From positions 505,403 to 569,402 of the forward strand of contig MNCI01020158.1 in the NCBI GenBank assembly GCA_015680685.1: DNA of 64,000 bases, read 5' to 3'. A program made the position numbers and the translations under genes. The notes below the pieces were generated by a model, which ran no database searches, was not told where the DNA came from, and was given only the letters and a program-made list of their open reading frames with translations. Below, one piece after another: positions 58,441-64,000 of this stretch (positions are counted from its first letter, which is position 1; every line of letters begins with the position of its first letter). Source of the DNA: Gnetum montanum. Lineage: Eukaryota; Streptophyta; Gnetopsida; Gnetales; Gnetaceae.

Positions 58441-60213
58441 GAGTGTACATAAACTCAATCGCTTGTTGTTGTGAGAGCTTGTCTAGGCTTTTGGTTCTGA
58501 AGAAAGGTCTTCTCTTTTTACAGTTGTTAGAACTAGCAGCGGGTTGAATGTTTACTACTTTGGTAGTGTTGCATTGCTGCGGTTGAGTGGGGAGTTCCCC
58601 TTGCATTGTTGGAGTAGGAGGTGTTGTGGGAACTACTGGTGGAAGAGGTGCAGAAGGATTAGAAGGATGGTGTGGGTATGGAGTGTCTCCCAGAGGAGAA
58701 GTAGTCCTCCTAAAGTATTCCCAAACTTGGTAGTGACATTGGGGAGTTGTGTGACCCATAGAGTCACTTGGAGAAATCGGCTGCTGTACATAATATCCAT
58801 AAGGGTAAGGCTACCAATAAGGGCATTGATGTTTCGATGGTGGCATCCCCCATGACTAAGGGGTATTTCCACTACTGATGTTGTTTGATGGGTTGTGGTG
58901 GAGTTCCACTTAGATAGTACATTAATGGTTGGTGGAAGTACCTTGGGTTACCTTGTGGATAAGGTAACCTTCGAGGTGTTTGCCGTTGGTTGAGTCTTGG
59001 ATTAAGCGCATACACCCCAGACTCCTGTAGATGTGAGATAATTGGACGAGTCTTCTTTTGCTACTTGATCCAACAAGCAATGAACTTCATGGGATCTAAG
59101 TTCTGATAATTACCCTTGGGCATAAGTCCCAAGGATTCTCCTAGTCTCATACTTTAGCCCATCTACGATGTGGCGAAGTTGATCCCACTGTGCATAACCA
59201 TGGCCCAGACAACGATGTAACAATGCATAGTAGCGGCCCATGGCAGCATCCAAGGGTTCATGAATATCTTTCTTCCATCCTTGGATCTACTTACACAAAT
59301 TAGACACTCTAGAGTATGTCTAATATTTATCGTTGAACAACTCTAACATCGTACTCCCCCTCCTGATGGTTTCCAGTTCTAAGGACCGGTACCAGTTCTC
59401 TGCTTCCTTGAGGAGTGTCCTTGGAAATAACTTAAGTTTTTTCCACTTGTTCTCTATATTTTGCAAGGTGCAAGCATCGTGGATTACCTGTAAATGATGC
59501 TACAGATCAGCGTTGTATCTTCCCTCAAAGCGTGGGATATTTTTCATGTCTAAACGCTTGATCCAACTATCTTTAAATGCCTTGTGGGAATTCTAACAGC
59601 CTCCGTTATGTCAAGCATACTTCGGGTTGCAAGTAGGGGATCTTCATGATCATCTCTTTCATGATGCCTGTGCTGTCTTCGTTGTTCCCTACTTTCCCTT
59701 CATTCATGCCCTTGTCATCTCTCTTGACTCTCTCATCGAGGTTTCTCATTTTTCTTACTTTTATCCTCTCCGTTATGCTCTTCATGATTTCTCCCAAAGG
59801 TGGAAGGAGAGGGTGAGTGACGTGAAGAAGGGGAAGAAGAAGGAGAACCATCACCATGATGATGTTTCCTACCTTCTCTTCTATGGGTTTGACCCCAATC
59901 ATGGTGATGATCTAAGTTCCCATCCTTGTCTTTTGTTGTTGTTCCTTCTGTGAACAATTGGTGTTCACGGGCATTAGAACCAGGGTTGTATATCGTTGAG
60001 TGTAGGTTCTGATACCCCGCCTCCTCACTTTTGTTAAGAGGTGGAACATCTCTTGATAGCGAACTAGTTATGAGTGGTTCACCATCTCTAGTTTCACTTA
60101 GGACATGCAGGACCTCCTTGCCCTTCAATAGTTTATGTTGGCTCTCCTACCTTGAGTCCCTCATACATTGTAAAGCTGTGCGATAGTAATCCCTTGAATC
60201 AAAGTCTTCTGAA
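58441..60213 (-). pseudogene. gag of element L (degenerate, N-terminally truncated)
   Basis: The minus strand carries the Ser/His-rich linker (59733-60128, with HHHGDGSPSSSPSSR), the Gag core (about 59090-59580) and a Pro-rich segment (58421-58760, PPVVPTTPPTPTM). The Cys-His motif is missing, deleted near 59030. The N-terminal domain stops at about 60213, where LTR-like repeats begin. Confidence 0.75.
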
Positions 60214-60214
60214 A

Positions 60215-60291
60215 TGTGATGAGCATCCATTCCTTGATTATCCATACACATCCTTAAGTGTGATGAGCATCCATTCCTTGATTATCCATAC
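60215..60291. repeat. 44-bp direct repeat of LTR origin
   Basis: TGTGATGAGCATCCATTCCT... occurs at 60215 and again at 60259; the second copy is cut at 60291 by the LTR of J. The unit is part of the 75-bp block in the LTR of L, so it is probably a remnant of L's 5' LTR. Confidence 0.65.
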
Positions 60292-60332
60292 TGATGAGAC
60301 GCGGTCTGCGTCGGCCGCAATATTGCGTACAC

Positions 60333-60446
60333 GATATCGCAGCCGACGCGATATCGCATCCCCTGCGATATCATGTACGCGATATCGCGTCCTTCCCTGC
60401 GATATCACGTATGCGATATCGTAGTCAGCCACAATTTCTATAAATA
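60333..60446 (+). promoter_or_regulatory. GATATC palindrome array and TATA box of J
   Basis: GATATC starts at 60333, 60350, 60367, 60381, 60401 and 60415, that is 14-20 bp apart, ending about 20 bp before the TATA box. The first four are spaced 17, 17 and 14. The array is conserved in kind in E, H, I, K and L. A bound factor is not known from the sequence. Confidence 0.7.
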
Positions 60447-60846
60447 AGAGGCAGCTCTCCCTTATTCGACATCCCAATTTTAGTGTAGCGAAGCTCTGGC
60501 AGTTTGATCCCTCCAGAGCTAGAATTTTTCCCGTGTCTGCCAGTAGTGTGGTGAATGTGATTGTATGGTGTCTTTATTTGAGTGTGTCGTACTTGGACAC
60601 GCACATGACCGGCAATAAAGATTGAGATTACTTCATCATTGTAGCATTCACTTAGTTTATTTATTTGTTATTTATTTAATGTTATTTATTACTTTCATAG
60701 CGCGGTGTGAGTACGACTTAACTACGATCATCTACGGGTGTGTACGGCTAGTTAAGGAATCGGTTGCTCATCGCGATTAGTTTCTCACCCTTAAACTCCT
60801 AGAAGCGGAACGAGTACGACTTGATTACGAGCATTTAAGTGTGACT

Positions 60847-60968
60847 GCTTGGTAGCCCAGTGGTGTAGCTAGGGGGATCTACGCTTGGTAACCCAGTGGC
60901 GTATTTGGGGTCTGCGCTTGGTAATCCCAGTGGCGTACCTAGGCCTATGCTTGGTAGTCCCAGTGGCA
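60847..60968. repeat. 33-36-bp tandem repeat in LTR of J
   Basis: Four units start GCTTGGTA at 60847, 60883, 60916 and 60949, each with CCCAGTGG(C/T)GTA or a close form. Other LTRs of the family have one or two units (for example near 49110 on the minus strand). Confidence 0.85.
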
Positions 60969-61313
60969 GTCGTGCACGAAGTCCAAGATGTGTACGGTTG
61001 ATCAAGGAATCGGTTGCTCGTCGCACTTAGGCTAGATTAGATTTTCTTACCCTTTTCCTCTTAGCTTAGATTAGTTAATATTATTTTCCACTGCCATCAG
61101 GAGTAGCGTTAGAATTAGAACACATCATACACCTCATCTAGACTAAACCATACGTGACATATGCAAAACTAGTCTAGATGGGAAGACAGCGAACTGCGAC
61201 CTAAGGCTAACTATCTAGGTGCCACAACTAGTCCATCTGCGGAGTTCGACCGGATCGCGCGTGCGACGCTCGTTTCGTATGGTTGAGTGTAGGGGTACCT
61301 CGCCACTCATCAT

Positions 61314-61331
61314 TGGCGCCGTTGCCGGGGA
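61314..61331 (+). other. Primer-binding site of element J (tRNA-Asp)
   Basis: TGGCGCCGTTGCCGGGGA, one base after the LTR, is the full 18-base complement of the 3' end of plant tRNA-Asp(GTC), which ends TCCCCGGCAACGGCGCCA. Confidence 0.88.
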
Positions 61332-61443
61332 TGGTGCTAGTTATCTAGATTAGTTATATCATACAAGGTCGCTGTAAAGAACTTAACGATATATCTCTTA
61401 AAAAGAAGTAATTATAAAAAGTCACATAAATTCACACACAACA

Positions 61444-63423
61444 ATGCCTCTCCTACAAGATGATAATAACGCCACACTTAGTGAGGAAGTTCATTGGAGA
61501 ACCAATGAGCTATATGACGATGAAGATTGGAGTATACAACCTGAAGTGGGAGTTTCCTATAAGAATGAACAAAAACAACGTCATCGTAACACACGAAAGC
61601 CTAACTTACCCGATGACGATGAACCCCCACTGGCCACTACAAGCTTAACGCAAATACAAGAGGCTGTTCGAATCTCACGTAGGCATCGTAAAGAGAGCCG
61701 ACTACCCAGGCTCGATTTAAACAACTTTCCCAAATTTTCAGGAGGCTATGACTTAGATCCGCATCAACATTTACTAGCCTTCTACGATGCCTGCACATGG
61801 AATAACATTGATAACAGTTGGCAAAAACTGAAGCTCTTTCCTATGACACTCGTTGACCAAGCTAAAGTATGGTATAGATCGTTAAAACCAAATTCAATAC
61901 GACGCTGGTCAACAATGGTAGAGGTCTTTAACGAAAAATATCAAACCTACGCAAGAGTGTCAGCCTTGAGGAAACAAATCCAAGGATGGAAACAAGAAAA
62001 ACATGAACCCTTGGACATGGCCTTAGAAAGATATTATTCACTGTTAAACAACTGTCCAGGCCATGGGTTTTCCGAGGAAAGGCTAATGTACCATATCATT
62101 GATGGGCTACGTAATGAAACAAGAGAGACCTTAGGAACGTATGCCCGAGGTCAACTATACAACCTACGAACCCATCAAATCCAAGAGCTTATTAAGCGGG
62201 TAGCAAAAGAAGAAGGAGAAATAGCTACATGGGAGAGTGTTGAAAAACATCAACGGGACCAAAATATTAACTCAACAAAGGTCCATGATCATAACAAGGA
62301 GAGATCAACAAATTCCAAGGTGGAAACATCATCTTTGCCAATACAACAATTGTTAGAAGAAGCCGAGGCAAAGATCAATAAGATGTTGGAATGGATGAAT
62401 CAAAAGTGTGGAGAATATGTCAACATCATTGGAGATAGAGTTTTCACAACCCAAGAAGCAGGGCGAAATCATAGACATTCGGAAAGAAGGAATGAAGGGA
62501 ATAAGTGCTCAACTGCCAATCATACATATGAATGCAACATATGCCTGTACGATCACCCCAAAGGCCAATGCCCAATACTGTTACATCTACATGAGCATTG
62601 GGGAAACACGTTACATCCAGAGTTCGTACAGAGATACTGTGTTAGACCACAGTGGCAACAATCCCAGTCGTGGGGGAATCCACCCTTAGACTGGAGGCAC
62701 CCTTCACATTTTCCGAATCCAAATGCTTATAACGTTCAACATCCTGTTTCTTCAACTGGGCCACCACACTTTATCTCACCACAATACCATTCTTCACAAT
62801 ACCATCAACCCATACCTCCAACACAACCACCACCTTGTGCACCTTATCCTCCTCCTAACTTTCAACATTCTTATCCTTTCCCTCCTTCCACAATGCCACC
62901 AACTGTTCCTAAGGTGTTTGTACCACCGCAACCCATGAACAACACTTGTGTTGCTGCTACTAACTATAGTGAAGAGCCTCCTCAACATCAAAGACATCCT
63001 TTCTTTAAACACGGCCGTAGGAAGGGACAGCATAATTCTGAGGCCACTGCATCTTCCAACCCAGCACAAGTTCAACAATGTGGTGCATCCTTACCTTCGA
63101 ACCCAGCGCCTCATGTACCTTCATCAGGGCCACCAACTAACACTCCAACAACCACAAGGCCCAATGAACACAACCATGGGAGGCATCAGTCCAATCCTTG
63201 CATACCATCTAACGGTCCTAACCATCATAGTGGGTCAACTCGTTATCCGGGAACGACATCGTATGAAGTGCCCCACTGTGTTTATTACAAAGTGCGTAAA
63301 ATCCAAGGGGATAAGTTTGGACCGGTGTCAATAATTCCAATATGCAACGATCCTCATTTTTCATTTATTAATCCTAGCCATACTCAACCGTTTAGTTATG
63401 GGGGATATCCCCCATTTCAGTAA
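61444..63423 (+). CDS. gag: Intact Gag of a gag-only retrotransposon
   Basis: A 659-residue Gag polyprotein, open from ATG 61444 to TAA 63421-63423. It forms cytoplasmic virus-like particles and packages element RNA. Residues 1-70 are acidic and lack the longer N-terminal domain of copies C, E and H. The Retrotrans_gag core lies at about 85-260 (LDLNNFPKFSGGYDLDPHQH, VWYRSLKPNSIRRWSTMVEV, GLRNETRETLGTYARGQLYN). A Lys/Glu-rich segment follows at 250-330, probably helical. The zinc knuckle at 364-376 is C364, C367, H371, C376. Residues 390-659 are rich in Pro, His, Gln and Ser. No protease, RT or integrase follows. The stop lies just after a palindromic purine tract, where the pol-bearing copies have their post-integrase tract. 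Mobilisation would need enzymes of a related element. The start is supported by the same MPLLQD start in copy I. Confidence 0.92.
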   Translation: MPLLQDDNNATLSEEVHWRTNELYDDEDWSIQPEVGVSYKNEQKQRHRNTRKPNLPDDDEPPLATTSLTQIQEAVRISRRHRKESRLPRLDLNNFPKFSGGYDLDPHQHLLAFYDACTWNNIDNSWQKLKLFPMTLVDQAKVWYRSLKPNSIRRWSTMVEVFNEKYQTYARVSALRKQIQGWKQEKHEPLDMALERYYSLLNNCPGHGFSEERLMYHIIDGLRNETRETLGTYARGQLYNLRTHQIQELIKRVAKEEGEIATWESVEKHQRDQNINSTKVHDHNKERSTNSKVETSSLPIQQLLEEAEAKINKMLEWMNQKCGEYVNIIGDRVFTTQEAGRNHRHSERRNEGNKCSTANHTYECNICLYDHPKGQCPILLHLHEHWGNTLHPEFVQRYCVRPQWQQSQSWGNPPLDWRHPSHFPNPNAYNVQHPVSSTGPPHFISPQYHSSQYHQPIPPTQPPPCAPYPPPNFQHSYPFPPSTMPPTVPKVFVPPQPMNNTCVAATNYSEEPPQHQRHPFFKHGRRKGQHNSEATASSNPAQVQQCGASLPSNPAPHVPSSGPPTNTPTTTRPNEHNHGRHQSNPCIPSNGPNHHSGSTRYPGTTSYEVPHCVYYKVRKIQGDKFGPVSIIPICNDPHFSFINPSHTQPFSYGGYPPFQ

Positions 63424-64000
63424 CAAGCAGGATTAATAAATATTTCTAATTTTCTTTAATTTTGCAACTTTTTGTTTTCTAGATTTTCATTTTTTAACTT
63501 TTTTGTTTTATCTTTTTGTGTGTTGGTATTTTCATGATTTTGTAAGTAATCTCATCTATGAATAAAACACTCATGTGGATCGTTGGTTGAGATGTGTTTT
63601 ATGTTATTAAGTCATGAGTGGTCAATTATTTGAAACAGTGAGCCCACTACATCCATTCATCCACTCTATAAATAAAGAGGTTTTGTCTAGGGTACAGTGA
63701 CATTCTTGAAATTTCTCAAACTTAAAATTAATTTTGTGTTCATGGTACCCAGACTGAAGAAGGATGGACCAAGAGGGACTGATTAGGGTGTGACATCAAG
63801 GGGACTTGTGGATTCTCTTTGGTGTCATCTGTGAGTGTTATCATGCAACTTGGTTGTACTAAGATCCTTGTAGATCTAAAGAGAAATGGGAGTAAGAGTA
63901 ATCAAAAGGGCACTCAACAATCAAAAGCTGTTCTAGGGGATCCCACTAGAAAGACATGCACCCATGCCTGAAGGTTGGCGGCTTCTCTGGAGTCAGTAAA
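63424..64000 (+). other. 3' non-coding region of element J (partial)
   Basis: Collinear with the minus strand 46633 to 46040 of element I. T-rich at first, then a CACTCTATAAATAAAGAGG segment near 63663. No frame conserved. ORF3, if present, would lie beyond the window. Confidence 0.7.

Larger units (their letters stand above)
55594..60213 (-). mobile_element. Retrotransposon L, gag plus protease, RT-integrase deleted
   Basis: On the minus strand: gag (about 60213 to 58450), protease (58440 to 57745), then directly post-integrase sequence, purine tract (57590-57572), non-coding region, polypurine tract and 3' LTR (56632-55594). There is no trace of RT, RNase H or integrase. The 5' LTR is lost or is represented only by the 44-bp repeats at 60215-60291. 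Confidence 0.85.
60292..61312 (+). repeat. 5' LTR of element J
   Basis: 1021 bp, TGATGAG ... CTCATCA. U3 has six GATATC words in 60333-60420, among them a 14-bp perfect palindrome ACGCGATATCGCGT (60377-60390). TATA box TATAAATA at 60439-60446, so transcription probably starts near 60470. CpG is frequent, unlike in older copies. Confidence 0.93.
60292..64000 (+). mobile_element. Retrotransposon J, gag-only, 5' part
   Basis: 5' LTR, perfect PBS, intact gag and the start of the 3' non-coding region; the rest is beyond 64000. Right after the gag stop comes the block that in I precedes ORF3, so no pol was present in this lineage. The intact gag, perfect PBS and many CpGs make it the youngest copy here. 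It is inserted in L-derived LTR sequence. Confidence 0.9.

Noticed and set aside
60835-61026. Repeat protein with GLPS units on the minus strand
   Set aside because: The repeats come from tandem LTR units of J, antisense to the element's transcript.
1-64000. CRISPR array or bacterial operon
   Set aside because: All repeats are tandem units or LTRs without regular unique spacers, and gene content, splice-like sites and LTR elements are those of a plant.

Overview
This window looks like intergenic heterochromatin of a large seed-plant genome, most likely a conifer or other gymnosperm. The reasons are a low gene density, long AT-rich spacers, old and heavily mutated Ty3/gypsy LTR retrotransposons nested in each other, and one plant cell-wall gene. 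The species assignment is inference; the sequence itself shows only a plant nuclear genome.

Layout. 1-3730: gag-protease part and 5' LTR of one Ty3/gypsy element on the minus strand (element M). 3790-4660: a more GC-rich, non-repetitive patch with one plausible intron. 4900-31935: a nested block of one related retrotransposon family, here called copies A (+), C (-), G (-) and E (+). E is complete (21293-31237, both LTRs, 5-bp target duplication ATCAT) and sits inside the 5' LTR of G. 31936-41911: a roughly 10-kb island with few transposons that holds the only convincing host gene, an intact single-exon xyloglucan endotransglucosylase/hydrolase (XTH, 33526-34425) with its own TATA box, plus two SINE-like sequences and a long inverted-repeat element. 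41912-64000: a second nested block of the same family, copies H (-), I (- inside H), K (+, a duplicate of the end of E), L (-) and J (+, young, running off the window).

The family. LTRs are about 830-1040 bp, begin TGATGAG and end CTCATCA, carry arrays of GATATC or ATCGAT palindromes upstream of a TATA box, and are followed by a primer-binding site that in J matches the 3' end of plant tRNA-Asp. Autonomous copies (A, E) encode gag, protease, reverse transcriptase, RNase H and integrase in that order. Several copies also carry a third reading frame (ORF3) in the position of a retroviral envelope gene, between integrase and the 3' LTR, with a splice-acceptor-like AG directly before its ATG. Copies H, I, J and L have lost pol in different ways. 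J keeps only an intact 659-codon gag, as in gag-only non-autonomous elements. Nearly all older copies are full of stop codons, mostly TAG, and of C-to-T/G-to-A changes.

No bacterial features, CRISPR arrays, rRNA or functional tRNA genes were seen. The most unusual material is the ORF3 module with its acceptor site, its extra purine tracts and its candidate internal promoter, and the range of pol-less derivatives that sit next to relatives carrying pol.
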